Source: Panicum virgatum
Taxonomy: Eukaryota > Streptophyta > Magnoliopsida > Poales > Poaceae
DNA length: 64,000 nucleotides
Direction: 5' to 3'
Assembly (NCBI RefSeq): GCF_016808335.1
Contig: NC_053149.1
Coordinates: 59,596 to 123,595, forward strand
Within the stretch, counting starts at the first letter, position 1. Each line of letters opens with the position of its first letter. Below are positions 22,941-35,645 of the stretch, piece by piece. The notes below the pieces were generated by a model that was not told the DNA's origin, did not search any database, and saw only the letters and a program-made list of their open reading frames with translations. Both the position numbers and the translations under genes were made by a program.

Positions 22941-24578
22941 TCCAACGGGACAGAGAACTCCCGATTTTGGATCCTGTAGCATGGGTTATAGTCTTTAAAC
23001 TGCACAGGGAAGGTATTCGGGGCTCTAAGGCCCTGTCTATCGCCCTACAGGGATGAGCGCCAGATGAATCTTTCCTATATGGTCCTTCTAGACATGTGGA
23101 ACATGTTTAGGCAAAAATTCCTCAGTTTCATCGGAGGCTAGTCGGTTGGGCGGGTGCATCAGAGCCACCTGCTCATAATAAATCGATGAGAACGTAGGTG
23201 CCCATTTCAATGTGGTAAGGACTATTATATTTTCAAATAAATATGTCAGGGTACTCTATATGAGTTTTCATTCCTACAGGGTAGTGTTTTGAGCCCTTAT
23301 TCCAACGGGACTGAGAACTTCCGATTTTGGATCCTGTAGCATGAGTTATAGCCTTTAAACTGCACGGGGAAGGTATTCGGGGCTCTCAGGCCCTGTCTAT
23401 CGCCCTATTGGGATGAGCGCCAGATGAATCTTAACTATATGGTCCTTCTAGATATGTGGAACTTATTTGGGCAAAAATTCCTCAGTTTCATCGGAGGCTA
23501 GTCGGTTGGGCGAGTGCAACAGAGCCACCTGCTCATAATAAATCGATGAGAACGTAGGTGCCCATTTCAATGTGGTAAGGACTATTATATTTTCAAAAAA
23601 ATATGTCATGGTACTCTATATGAGTTTTCATTACTACAGGGTAGTATTCTGTGCCCCTATTCCAACGGGACCGAGAACTACCGATTTTGGATCTTGTAGC
23701 ATGAGTTTGGGCTCTAAGGCCCTGTCTATCGCCCTACAGGGATGAGCGCCAGATGAATCTTTTCTATATGGTCCTTCTAGACATGTGGAACATGTTTGGG
23801 CAAAAATTCCTCAGTTTCATCGGAGGCTAGTCGGTTCGGTGGGTGCAACAGAGCCACCTGCTCATAATAAATCGATGAGAACGTAGGTTCCCATTTCAAT
23901 GTGGTAAGGACTATTATATTTTCAAAAAAATATGTCAGGGTACTCTATATGAGTTTTCATTCATACAGGGTAGTATTCTGTGCCCCAATTCCAACGGGAC
24001 GGAGAACTCCCGATTTTGGATCCTGTAGCATGAGTTATAGCCTTTAAACTGCACGGGGAAGGTATTCGGGGCTCTCAGGCCCTGTCTATCGCACTACAGG
24101 GATGAGCGCCAGATGAATCTTTCCTATATGGTACTTCTAGACATGTGGAACATGTTTGGGCAAAAATTCCTCAGTTTCATCGGAGGCTAGTCGGTTGGGC
24201 AGGTGCATCAGAGCCACCTGCTCATAATAAATCGATGAGAACGTAGGTGCCCATTTCAATGTGGTAAGGACTATTATATTCTCAAATAAATATGTCAGGG
24301 TACTCTATATGAGTTTTCATTCCTACAGGGTAGTATTCTGAGCCCCTATTCCAACGGGACCGAGAACTTCCGATTTTGGATCCTGTAGCATGAGTTATAG
24401 CCTTTAAACTGCACGGGGAAGGTATTCGGGGCTCTCAGGCCCTGTCTATCGCCCTATTGGGATGAGCGCCAGATGAATCTTAACTATATGGTCCTTCTAG
24501 ACATGTGGAACATGTTTGGCCAAAAATTCCTCTGTTTCATCGGAGGCTAGTCGGTTGGGCGGGTGCAACAGAGCCACC
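22941..24578 (+). repeat. Satellite monomers without clear higher-order order
   Basis: About 4.5 monomers that mix variants seen on both sides. One carries the same gagtttgggctc deletion (near 23704) seen at 18741. I see nothing other than satellite. Confidence 0.8.
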
Positions 24579-27175
24579 TGCTCATAATAAATGGATGAGA
24601 ACGTAGGAGACCATTTCAATGTGGCAGGACTATTATATTTTCAATAAAATATGTCACAGTACTCTATATGAGTTTTCATTACTACAGGGTAGTATTCTTT
24701 GCCCCTATTCCAACGGGACCGAGAACTCCCGATTTTGGATCCTGTAGCATGAGTTATAGTCTTTAAACTGCACAGGGAAGTTATTCGGGGCTCTAAGGCC
24801 CTGTCTATCGCCCTACAGGGATGAGCGCCAGATGAATCTTTCCTATATGGTCCTTCTAGACATGTGGAACATGTTTGGGCAAAAATTCCTCAGTTTCATC
24901 GGAGGCTAGTCGGTTGGGTGGGTGCAACAGAGCCACCTGCTCATAATAAATCGATGAGAATGTAGGTGCCCATTTCAATGTGGTCAGCACTATTATATTT
25001 TCAAAAAAATATGTCAGGGTACTCTATATGAGTTTTCATTCCTATAGGGTAGTATTCTGTGCCCCAATTCCAACGGGACGGAGAACTCCCAATTTTGGAT
25101 CCTGTAGCATGACTTATAGCCTTTAAACTGCACGGGGAAGGTATTCGGGGCTCTCAGGCCCTGTCTATCGCCCTACAGGGATGAGAGCCAGATGAATATT
25201 TCCTATATAGTACTTCTAGACATGTGGAACATGTTTGGGCAAAAATTCCTCAGTTTCATCGTAGGCTAGTCGGTTGGGCGGGTGCATCAGAGTCACCTGC
25301 TCATAATAAATCGATGAGAACGTAGGTGCCCATTTCAATGTGGTAAGGACTATTATATTTTCAAAAAAATATGTCAGGGTACTCTATATGAGTTTTCATT
25401 CCTACAGGGTAGTATTCTGAGCCCCTATTACAACGGAACCGTTTGGATCCTGTAGCATGAGTTATAGCCTTTAAACTGCACGGGGAAGGTATTCGGGGCT
25501 CTCAGGCCCTGTCCATCGCCCTATTGGGATGAGCGCCAGATGAATCTTAACTATATGGTCCTTCTAGACATGTGGAACATGTTTGGGCAAAAATTCCTCA
25601 GTTTCATCGGAGTCTAGTCGGTTGGGCGGGTGCAACAGAGCCACCTGCTCATAATAGATGGATGAGAACGTAGGTGCCCATTTCAATGTGGTAAGGACTA
25701 TTATATTTTCAGAAAAAATATGTCAGGGTACTCTATATGAGTTTTCATTCCTACAGGGTAGTATTCTGAGCCCCTATTCCAACGGGACCGAGAACTTCCG
25801 ATTTTGGATCCTGTAGCATGAGTTATAGCCTTTAAACTGCACGGGGAAGGTATTCGGTGCTCTCAGGCCCTGTCCATCGCCCTATTGGGATGAGCGCCAG
25901 ATGAATCTTAACTATATGGTCCTTCTTGACATGTGGAACATGTTTGGCCAAAAATTCCTCTGTTTCATCGGAGGCTAGTCGGTTGGGCGGGTGCAACAGA
26001 GCCACCTGCTCATAATAAATGGATGAGAACGTAGGAGACCATTTCAATGTGGCAGGACTATTATATTTTCAAAAAAATATGTCACAGTACTCTATATGAG
26101 TTTTCATTACTACAGGGTAGTATTCTTTGCCCCTATTCCAACGGGACCGAAAACTCCCGATTTTGGATCCTGTAGCATGAGTTATAGTCTTTAAACTGCA
26201 CAGGGAAGTTATTCGGGGCTCTAAGGCCCTGTCTATCGCCCTACAGGGATGAGCGCCAGATGAATCTTTCCTATATGGTCCTTCTAGACATGTGGAACAT
26301 GTTTGGGCAAAAATTCCTCAGTTTCATCGGAGGCTGGTCGGTTGGGTGGGTGCAACAGAGCCACCTGCTCATAATAAATCGATGAGAATGTAGGTGCCCA
26401 TTTCAATGTGGTCAGCACTATTATATTTTCAAAAAAATATGTCAGGGTACTCTATATGAGTTTTCATTCCTATAGGGTAGTATTCTGTGCCCCAATTCCA
26501 ACGGGACGGAGAACTCCCAATTTTGGATCCTGTAGCATGACTTATAGCCTTTAAACTGCACGGGCAAGGTATTCGGGGCTCTCAGGCCCTGTCTATCGCC
26601 CTACAGGGATGAGAGCCAGATGAATATTTCCTATATGGTACTTCTAGACATGTGGAACATGTTTGGGTAAAAATTCCTCAGTTTCATCGTAGGCTAGTCG
26701 GTTGGGCGGGTGCATCAGAGTCACCTGCTCATAATAAATCGATGAGAACGTAGGTGCCCATTTCAATGTGGTAAGGACTATTATATTTTCAAAAAAATAT
26801 GTCAGGGTACTCTATATGAGTTTTCATTCCTACAGGGTAGTATTCTGAGCCCCTATTACAACGGGACCGTTTGGATCCTGTAGCATGAGTTATAGCCTTT
26901 AAACTGCACGGGGAAGGTATTCGGGGCTCTCAGGCCCTGTCCATCGCCCTATTGGGATGAGCGCCAGATGAATCTTAACTATATGGTCCTTCTAGACATG
27001 TGGAACATGTTTGGGCAAAAATTCCTCAGTTTCATCGGAGGCTAGTCGGTTGGGCGGGTGCAACAGAGCCACCTGCTCATAATAGATGGATGAGAACGTA
27101 GGTGCCCATTTCAATGTGGTAAGGACTATTATATTTTCAAAAAAAATATGTCAGGGTACTCTATATGAGTTTTCA
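24579..27175 (+). repeat. Tetramer tandem duplication (1428 bp)
   Basis: Two copies of a four-monomer block, starting at 24579 and 26007. Markers repeat at exactly 1428 bp: the gtaggagacc variant (24604/26032), gtcagcacta (24985/26413), gatgagagcc (25181/26609), gcatcagagtcacc (25283/26711) and a deletion giving cgtttggatcc. The second copy fades near 27175. Confidence 0.85.
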
Positions 27176-30100
27176 TTTCTACAGGGTAGTATTCTATGCG
27201 CCTATTCCAACGGGACCGAGAACTCCCGATTTTGGATCCTGTAGCATGAGATATAGCCTTTAAATAGCACGGGGAAGGTATTCAGGGCTCTCAGGCCCTG
27301 TCTATCGCCCTACAGGGATGAGCGCCAGATGAATCTTTCCTATGAGGTCCTTCTAGACATGTGGGACATGTTTGAGAAAAAATTCCTCAGTTTCATCGGA
27401 GGCTAGTCGGTTGGGCGGGTGCAACAGAGCGACCTGCTCATAATAAATCGATGAGAAAGTAGGTGCCCATTTTAATGTGGTAAGGACAATTATATTTTCA
27501 AAAAAATGTGTTAGGGTACTCTATATGAGTTTTTGTTCCTACAGGGTAGTATTCTGTGCCCCTATTCCAACGGGACCGAGAACTCCCGATTTTGGATCCT
27601 GTAGCATGAGTTATAGCCTTTAAACTGCACGGGGAAGGTCTTCGGAGCTCTCAGGCCCTGTCTATCACCCTACAGGGATGAGCGCTAGATGAATCTTTCC
27701 TATATGGTCCTTCTAGACATGTGGAACATGTTTGGGCAAAAATTCCTCAGTTTCATCGGAGGCTAGTCAGTTGGGCGAGTGCAACAGAGCCACCTGCTCA
27801 TAATAAATCGATGAGAACGTAGGTGCCCATTTCAATGTGGTAAGGACTATTATATTTTCAAAAAAATATGTCGGGTACTCTATATGAGTTTTCGTTCCTA
27901 CAGGGTAGTATTCTGTGCTCCTATTCCAACGGGATCGAGAACTCCCGATTTTGAATCCTGTAGCATGAGTTATAGCCTTTAAACTGCACGGGGAAGGTAT
28001 TCAAGGCTCTCAGGCCCTGTCTATCACCCTACAGGGATGAGCGCCAGATGAATGTTTCCTATATAGTCCTTCTAGACATGTGGGACATGTTTGAGCAAAA
28101 ATTCCACAGTTTCATCGGAGGCTAGTCGGTTGGGCGGGTGCAACAGAGCCACCTGCTCATAATAAATGGATGAGAACGTAGGTGCCCATTTCAATGTGGT
28201 AAGGACTATTATATTTTCAAAAAAATATGTCTGGGTACTCTATATGAGTTTTCGTTCCTATAGGGTAGTATTCTGTGCCCCTGTTCCAACAGGACCGAGA
28301 ACTCTCGATTTTGGATCCTGTAGCATGAGTTATAGCCTTTAAACTGCACGGGGAACGTATTCGAGGCTCTCAGGCCCTGTCTATCGCCCCACATGGATGA
28401 GCGCCAGATGAATCTTTCCTATATGGTCCTTCTAGACATGTGAAACATGTTTGGGCAAAAATTCCTTAGTTTCATCGGAGGCTAGTCGGTTAGGCGGGTG
28501 CAACAGAGCCACCTGCTCATAATAAATCGATCAGAACATAGGTGCCCATTTGAATGTGGTAAGAACTATTATATTTTCAAAAAAATGTTAGGGTACTCTA
28601 TATGAGTTTTCGTTCCAACAGGGTAGTATTCTATGCCCCTATTCCAACGGGACGCAGAACTCCCGATTTTGGATCCTGTAGCATAAGTAGCCTTTAAACT
28701 GCATGGGGAAGGTATTCAAGGCTCTCAGGCCCTGTCTATCGCCCTACAGGGATGAACGCCAGATGAATCTTTCCTATATAGTCCTTCTAGACATGTGGGA
28801 CATGTTTGAGCAAAAATTCCACAGTTTCATCGGTGGCTAGTCGGTTGGGCGGGTGCAACAGAGCCACCTGCTCATAGTAAATCGATGAGAAAGTAGGTAC
28901 CCATTTCAATGTGGTAAGGACTATTATATTTTCAAAAAAATATGTCTGGGTACTCTATATGAGTTTTCGTTCCTACAGGGTAGTATTCTGAGCCCCTATT
29001 CCAACAGGACCGAGAACTCCCGATTTTGGATCCTTTAGCATGAGTTATAGCCTTTAAACTGCACGGGGAAGGTATTCGAGGCTCTCAGGCCCTGTCTATC
29101 GCCCTACAGGGATGAGCGCTAGATGAATCTTTCCTCTATGGTCCTCCTAGACATGTGGAACATGTTTGGGCAAAAATTCCTCAGTTTCATTGGAGGCTAG
29201 TTGGTTGGGAGGGTGCAACAGAGCCACCTGCTCATAATAAATCGATGAGAACTTAGGTGCCCATTTCAATGTGGTAAGGACTATTATATTTTCAAAACAA
29301 ATGTGTTAGGATACTCTATATGAGTTTTCATTCCTACAGGGTAGTATTCTATGCCCCTATTCCAACGGGACCGAGAACTCCAGATTTTGAATCCTGTAGC
29401 ATGAGATATAGCCTTTAAACAGCACGGGGAAGGTATTCGGGGCTCTCAGGCCCTGTCTATCGCCCTACAGGGATGAGCACCAGATGAATCTTTCCTATAC
29501 GGTCCTTCTAGACATGTGGGACTTGTTTGAGTAAAAATTCCTCAGTTTCATCGGAGGCTAGTCGGTTGGGCAGGTGCAACAGAGCCACCTGCTCATAACA
29601 AATCGATGAGAACGTAGGTGCCCATTTCAATGTGGTAAGGACTATTATATTTTCAAAAAAATATGTCAGGGTACTCTATATGAGTTTTCGTTCCTACAGG
29701 GTAGTATTCTGTGCCCCTATTTCAACGTGACCGAGAACTCCCAATTTTGGATCCTGTAGCATGAGTTATAGCCTTTAAACTGCACGGGGAAGGAATTCGG
29801 GGCTCTCAGGCCCTGTCTATCGCCCTACAGGGATGAGCGACAGATGAATCTTTCCTATGTGGTGCTTCTAGACATGTGGAACATGTTTGGGCAAAAATTC
29901 CTCAGTTTCATCGGAGGCTAGTCGGTTGGGCGGGTGCAACAGTGCCATCAGCTCATAATAAATCGATGAGAAAGTAGGTGCCCATTTCAATGTGGTAAGG
30001 ACTATTATAGTTTCAAAAAAATATGTCAGGGTACTCTATATGAGTTTTTGTTCCTACAGGGTAGTATTCTGTGCCCCTATTCCAACGGGACCGAGAACTC

Positions 30101-33100
30101 CCGATTTTGGATTCTGTAGCATGAGTTATAGCCTTTAAACTGCACGGGGAAGGTATTCGGGGCTCTCAAGCCCTGTCTATCGCCCTATAGGGATGAGTGA
30201 CAGATGAATCTTAGCTATATGGTCCTTCTAGACATGTGGAACATGTTAGAGCAAAAATTCCTCAGTTTCATCGGAGGCTATTCGGTTGGGCGGGTGCAAC
30301 AGAGCCACCTGCTCATAATAAATCGATGAGAACGTAGGTGCCCATTTCAATGTGGTAAGGACTATTATATTTTCAAAAAAATATGTCAGGGTACTCTATA
30401 TGAGTTTTCATTCCTACAGGGTAGTTTTCTGTGCCCCTATTCCAACGGGACCGAGAACTCCCGATTTTGGATCCTGTAGCAAGAGTTATAGCCTTTAAAC
30501 TATACGGGGAAGGTCTTATGGGCTTTCAGGCCCTGTCTATCACCCTACAGGGATGAGCGCCAGATGAATCCTTCCTATATGGTCCTTCTAGTCATGTGGA
30601 ACATGTTTGGGCAAAAATTCCTCAATTTCATTAGAGACTAGTCGGTTGAGCGGGTGCAACAGAGCCACCTGCTCATAATAAATCAATGAGAACGTAGGTG
30701 CCCATTTCAAAGTGGTAAGGACTATTATATTTTCAAAAAAATATGTCAGGGTACTCTATATGAGTTTTCGTTCCTACAGGGTAGTATTCTGTGCCCCTAT
30801 TCCAACAGGATCGTGAACTCCCGATTTTGGATTCTGTAGCATGAGTTATAGCCTTTAAACAGCACGGGGAAGGTATTCGGGGCTCTCAGGCCCTGTCTAT
30901 CACCCTACAGGGATGAGCGACAAATGAATCTTTCCTATATGGTCCTTCTAGACATGTGGAACATGTTTGGGCAAAAATTCCTCAGTTTCATCGGAGGCTA
31001 GTCGGTTGGGCGGGTGCAACAGAGCCACCTGCTCATAACAAATCGATGAGAACGTAGGTGCCCATTTCAATGTGGTAAGGACTATTATATTTTCAAAAAA
31101 ATATGTCAGGGTACTCTATATGAGTTTTCGTTCCTACAGGGTAGTATTCTGTGCCCCTATTCCAATGGGATCGAGAACTCCCGATTTTGAATCCTGTAGC
31201 TTGAGTTATAGCCTTTAAACTGCACGGGGAAGGTATTTGAGTCTCTCAGGCCCTGTCTATCGCCCTACAGGGATCAGCGCCAGATGAATCTTTCCTATAT
31301 GGTCCTTTGAGACTTGTGGGACATGTTTGGGCAAAAATTCCTCAGTTTCATCGGAGGCTAGTCGGTTGGGCGGGTGCAACAGAGCCACCTGCTCATAATA
31401 AATCGATGAGAACGTAGGTGCCCATTTCAATATGGTAAGGACTATTATATTTTCAAAAAAATATGTCAGGGTACTCTATATGAGTTTTTGTTCCTACAGG
31501 GTAGTATCCTGTGCCCCTATTCCAACGGGACCGAGAATTCCCGATTTTGGATCCTGTAGCATGAGTTATAGCCTTTAAACTGCACGGGGAAGGTATTCGG
31601 GGCTCTTAGGTCATGTCTATCGCCCTACAGGGATGAGCGCCAGATGAATCTTTCCTATATGGTCCTTCTAGACCTGTGGAACATGTTTGGGCAAAAATTC
31701 CTCAGTTTCATCGGAGGCTAGTCGGTTGGGCGGGTGCAACATAGCCACCTGCTCATAATAAATCGATGAGAAAGTAGGTGCCCATTTCAATGTGGTAAGA
31801 ACTATTATATTTTCAAAAAAATATGTCAGGGTACACTATATGAGTTTTCGTTCCTACAGGGTAGTATTCTGTGCCCCTATTCGAACGGGACCGAGAACTC
31901 CCGATTTTGGATTCTGTAGCATGAGTTATAGCCTTTATACTGCACGGGGAAGGTATTCGGTCTCTCAAGCCCTATCTATCGCCCTATAGGGATGAGTGAC
32001 AGATGAATCTTAGCTATATGGTCCTTCTAGACATGTGGAACATGTTAGAGCAAAAATTCCTCAGTTTCATCGGAGGCTATTCGGTTGGGCGGGTGCAACA
32101 GAGCCACCTGCTCATAATAAATCGATGAAAACGTAGGTGCCCATTTCAATGTGGTAAGGACTATTATATTTTCAAAAAAATATGTCAGGGTACTCTATAT
32201 GAGTTTTCGTTCCTACAGGGTAGTATTCTGTGCCCCTATTCCAACGGGACCGAGAACTCCCGATTTTGGATTCTATAGCATGAGTTATAGCCTTTAAACT
32301 ACACGGGGAAGGTATTCGGGGCTCTCAAGCCCTGTCTATCGCCCTATAGGGATGAGTGACAGATGAATCTTAGCTATATGGTCCTTCTAGACATGTGGAA
32401 CATGTTAGAGCAAAAATTCCTCTGTTTCATCGGAGGCTATTCGGTTGGGCGGGTGCAACAGAGCCACCTGCTCATAATAAATCGATGAGAACGTAGGTGC
32501 CCATTTCAATGTGGTAAGGACTATTATATTTTCAAAAAAATATGTCAGGGCACTCTATATGAGTTTTTGTTCCTACAGGGTAGTATTCTATGCCCCTATT
32601 CCAACGGGACCGAGAACTCCCGATTTTGGATCCTGTAGCATGAGTTATAGCCTTTAAACTGCACGGGGAAGGAATTCGGGGCTCTTAGGTCCTGTCTATC
32701 GCCCTACAGGGATGAGCGCCAGATGAATCTTTCCTATATGGTCCTTCTAGACATGTGGAGCATGTTTGGGCAAAAATTCCTCAGTTTCATCGGAGTCTAG
32801 TCGGTTGGGCGGGTGCATCAGAGCCACCTGCTCATAATAAATCGATGAGAAAGTAGGTGCCCATTTCAATATGGTAAGGACTATTATATTTTCAAAAAAA
32901 TATGTCAGGGTACTCTATATGAATTTTCGTTCCTACAGGGTAGTATTCTGTGCCCCTATTCCAACGGGACCGAGAATTGCCGATTTTGGATCCTGTAGCA
33001 TGAGATATAGCCTTTAAACTGCACGGGTAAGGTATTCGGGGCTCTCAGGCCCTGTCTACCGCCTTACAGGGATGAGCGCCAGATGAATCTTTCCTATATG

Positions 33101-33692
33101 GTCCTTCTAGACATGTGGGACATGTTTGAGCAAAAATTCCTCAATTTCATCGGAGGCTAGTCGGTTGGGTGGGTGCAACAGAGCCACCTGCTCATAATAA
33201 ATCGATGAGAAAGTAGGTGCCCATTTCAATGTGGTAAGGACTATTATATTTTCAAAAAACTATGTCAGGGTACTCTATATGAGTTTTTGTTCCTACAGGG
33301 TAGTATTTTGTGCCCCTATTACAATGGGATCGAGAACTCCCAATTTTGAATCCTATAGCATGAGTTATAGCCTTTAAACTGCACGGGGAAGGTATTCGAG
33401 GCTCTCAAGCCCTGTCTATCGCCCTATAGGGATGAGTGACAGATGAATCTTAGCTATATGGTCCTTCTAGACATGTGGAACATGTTAGAGCAAAAATTCC
33501 TCAGTTTCATCGGAGGCTATTCGGTTGGGCGGGTGCAACAGAGCCACCTGCTCATAAGAAATCGATGAGAACGTAGGTGCCCATTTCAATGTGGTAAGGA
33601 CTATTATATTTTCAAAAAAATATGTCAGGGTACTCTATATGAGTTTTCGTTCCTACAGGGTAGTATTCTGTGCCCCTATTCCAATGGGATCG
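27176..33692 (+). repeat. More diverged satellite core, left of the solo LTR
   Basis: About 18 monomers with visibly more scattered single-base differences than the flanking blocks, for example gacatgtgggacatgtttgag, gagtttttgttcc and gatgagtgacag variants. No strict short-period order is evident, but the segment from 31169 to 33370 reappears to the right of the solo LTR. Confidence 0.8.
33688..33692 (+). repeat. Target-site duplication GATCG, left
   Basis: GATCG precedes the solo LTR and is repeated exactly at 35646-35650. In neighbouring intact monomers the same place reads gggatcgagaac once, which confirms it as duplicated target sequence. Confidence 0.95.
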
Positions 33693-33949
33693 TGTAACAC
33701 CCGGTTTATAAAAGAACATAAACCGAGCAATCATATACGTGCCAGGATCAAGTCACACGTATATACAACAGAATGAACAGTATATCACAGCACATATCAC
33801 GAATAAGGCATAATAAATCGAAATACGAATGTTATGTATTACAATAATGACAGAATGTCTGATACAGCGGAAGCGAAGTACAAAATACGATAAAAGCTCT
33901 CCGAAGCTGAAGCAGGGCGCCACAGGGACGTCGACTGGGAGACGAACAC

Positions 33950-34005
33950 CTAGAAGTCCTCGTAGTCCTGGTAGCGCTGAGCGAACTCCCTCGCGTCGGC
34001 AGGAA
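33950..34005 (-). other. Coding-like exon remnant within the solo LTR
   Basis: On the - strand a pyrimidine-rich tract ends in CTGCTCAG (acceptor-like, ending at 34006). About 56 bp of coding-like sequence follow and end in TAG at 33952-33950. One frame reads EFAQRYQDYEDF before that stop, but relative to the start of the block it appears shifted by one base. A GTGAGT donor-like site lies upstream on the same strand at 34769-34764. This parallels the layout in the 4-kb LTR. It is speculative. Confidence 0.3.
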
Positions 34006-35010
34006 CTGAGCAGCAGTAGCGTAGCCAAGAGGAAAAAGTAGAGAAGAGGCAAGGGTGAGTACACAACTTGTACTCAACAAGTATAACACAAACTATGAGG
34101 CTCTAAGGTTGGCTGACTCAACTGCATTAGCTTTTAAGTGTTGGCAAAATTTTATTAAAGCTATTTACTACGAATTGATGAATTACCATTAACCCAGTTA
34201 CATAGTCATTAATCAGAATTAAATTATACTACTACTGAGAACCAAACCACGACCAAGCCACCAAGGTAACCCCGAGAAGCACCTCCCTCGTCGGAAGGAG
34301 ATAACTTCACTAATCAAAAGGAGGATCTGGGCCGCTCATAACCGTGAGCACGGCTAGTATACCAGTTTTACACTCTGCAGAGGTTGCACATCTTTACCCA
34401 CAAGTCGTGAGCTACGCCAGTTGTTCATCACACTTCCTTAGGTGAGATGGCCAGCGACTCACTACGAGGCCTTTAAAAAGAATCTTGTTGGTAAGGCGTA
34501 ACTGCGAGAGTTAGGTCGGCGACGATGGGGCCCACCTCCGGGGCGCAGCTCACCGAGGGAGTCGAGGCGGTCGGACTTGCAGCGTGGAGGCCCGGCGACT
34601 TCGACCGGCGGCGGTGAAGGGGCGGCGTTCGTGGTCCGGGCGGCGCGGGGTTCCTCCAGGCGCCTGGATTCCTTGGATCGACGCGTGGCGGCTCTACGAA
34701 GCAAGACCGGGGGTCAGCGGGGCACGGGAGACGCCGGCGACGTGAACCCAAGCGAGCGGCGCAACTCACCGTCGAGCGATTCGCGCGCGAATTCCGGCGC
34801 GGTGGGGCCTGGTCTCTGGGGCAAAGACCTTGGGGGGGTCCCCGGGTGCACGGCGGTTCTCCTGCGGGGTCTGGCGGAGTGGGTGGCGCAGCGGTGTGGC
34901 GTGGCCGCGGCGGCGCTGAGGGCTCTGCGCGGCGGAGCGAGCAGAGCGAGATGGAGGCGGCGCTAGGGTTCGTGGGGCGGCGAGATGAGAGCGCAGAGGG
35001 GTAGCGGGGG

Positions 35011-35020
35011 CCAAATAAAG
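35011..35020 (-). promoter_or_regulatory. Possible TATA-like element of the solo LTR
   Basis: On the - strand, CTTTATTTGG lies in GC-rich sequence about 630 bp from the LTR start, in the position and context where the other LTR has its TATA box. The match to a TATA box is imperfect. Confidence 0.35.
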
Positions 35021-35645
35021 GCCGGGCGCCGGGGATTGTGGGGCGGATGAGGAAGGAAATCCCCGGCCGCTGCGCCGGTGATTGCGGGGCGGGCGTTGCG
35101 CGCGGGCGACGCGGGGAAGAAGGTGATCCTGACCGGTGGGGCCGGCCTGGCAGCGGAGCGGGGAGCGCGGGCGGGCCGGGCGCGAGGCGGAGGCAGGCCG
35201 CGGGGAGGCCGGCTGGGCCAGCGGAGCGAACTGGGCCGAGGGGGTGTGGGCCGCGCGTGTAGGCTGGGCCGGGTTGGAGAAAAGGGCTGGGCCCATGCGG
35301 GAGAAAAAAGGGCCACGGGCAAGGGATGGGCTGGACTGGGCTTGGGGTTTGGGTTTCGGGTTGGGCTGGGTTTTCTATTTTTCCTTTCTATTTCTATTTA
35401 CTCTCTCAATTCAAAACCTAATTCAAACAAAGTTTGAATTCAAATTTGAATTTGAATCCAAACCACACTCAAATAAAAGTATGCACCAGCATGAATGCAA
35501 CAAAAATTTAAACCTATGATAAATTTTAATTAATTAAGGAACAAAAATTAGATTAAATGCCAACTAAACACAATAAACCTTAGAAAATTTAACTAAAGCC
35601 AATTAATTTATTAATAAATACTGAAATTTAAATTAGGGTGTTACA

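Larger units (their letters stand above)
9647..33692 (+). repeat. Satellite array, left part (about 360-bp monomers)
   Basis: Roughly 67 head-to-tail monomers of 349-362 bp, all in one orientation. I phase them at the tgctcataataaatcgatg segment. Fixed landmarks include a run of A (6-8) before tatgtca, the segment tttggatcctgtagcatgag, a short dyad around ctatcgccct, and acatgtggaacatgt. Monomers differ mostly by single bases plus a few diagnostic indels: loss of 11 bp giving gggcgggccacc, loss before gtattcgg, and loss giving gagtttgggctc. There is no 5S rRNA gene or other RNA gene in the unit. The family is not one I recognise. Confidence 0.97.
33693..35645 (-). mobile_element. Solo LTR (1953 bp) inserted in a satellite monomer
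   Basis: It begins TGTAACACCC and ends GGGTGTTACA, a perfect 10-bp terminal inverted pair with TG...CA ends, and is flanked by the 5-bp duplication GATCG. There is no internal region, primer site or second LTR, so it is a solo LTR left by LTR-LTR recombination. On the - strand it reads as AT-rich U3 (35645 to about 35400), a GC-rich promoter and leader segment with repeated GGCCCA motifs, then a T-rich tail, which matches the layout of grass Ty3/gypsy LTRs. It is clearly different from the 4-kb LTR at 5133. Family assignment to a Tekay-like lineage is inference. Confidence 0.92.

Noticed and set aside
34766..35296. 176-residue open frame on the - strand in the solo LTR, and overlapping frames on the + strand
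   Set aside because: GC-rich, proline/alanine/arginine composition open in several frames at once, spanning the presumed promoter. Composition explains it.
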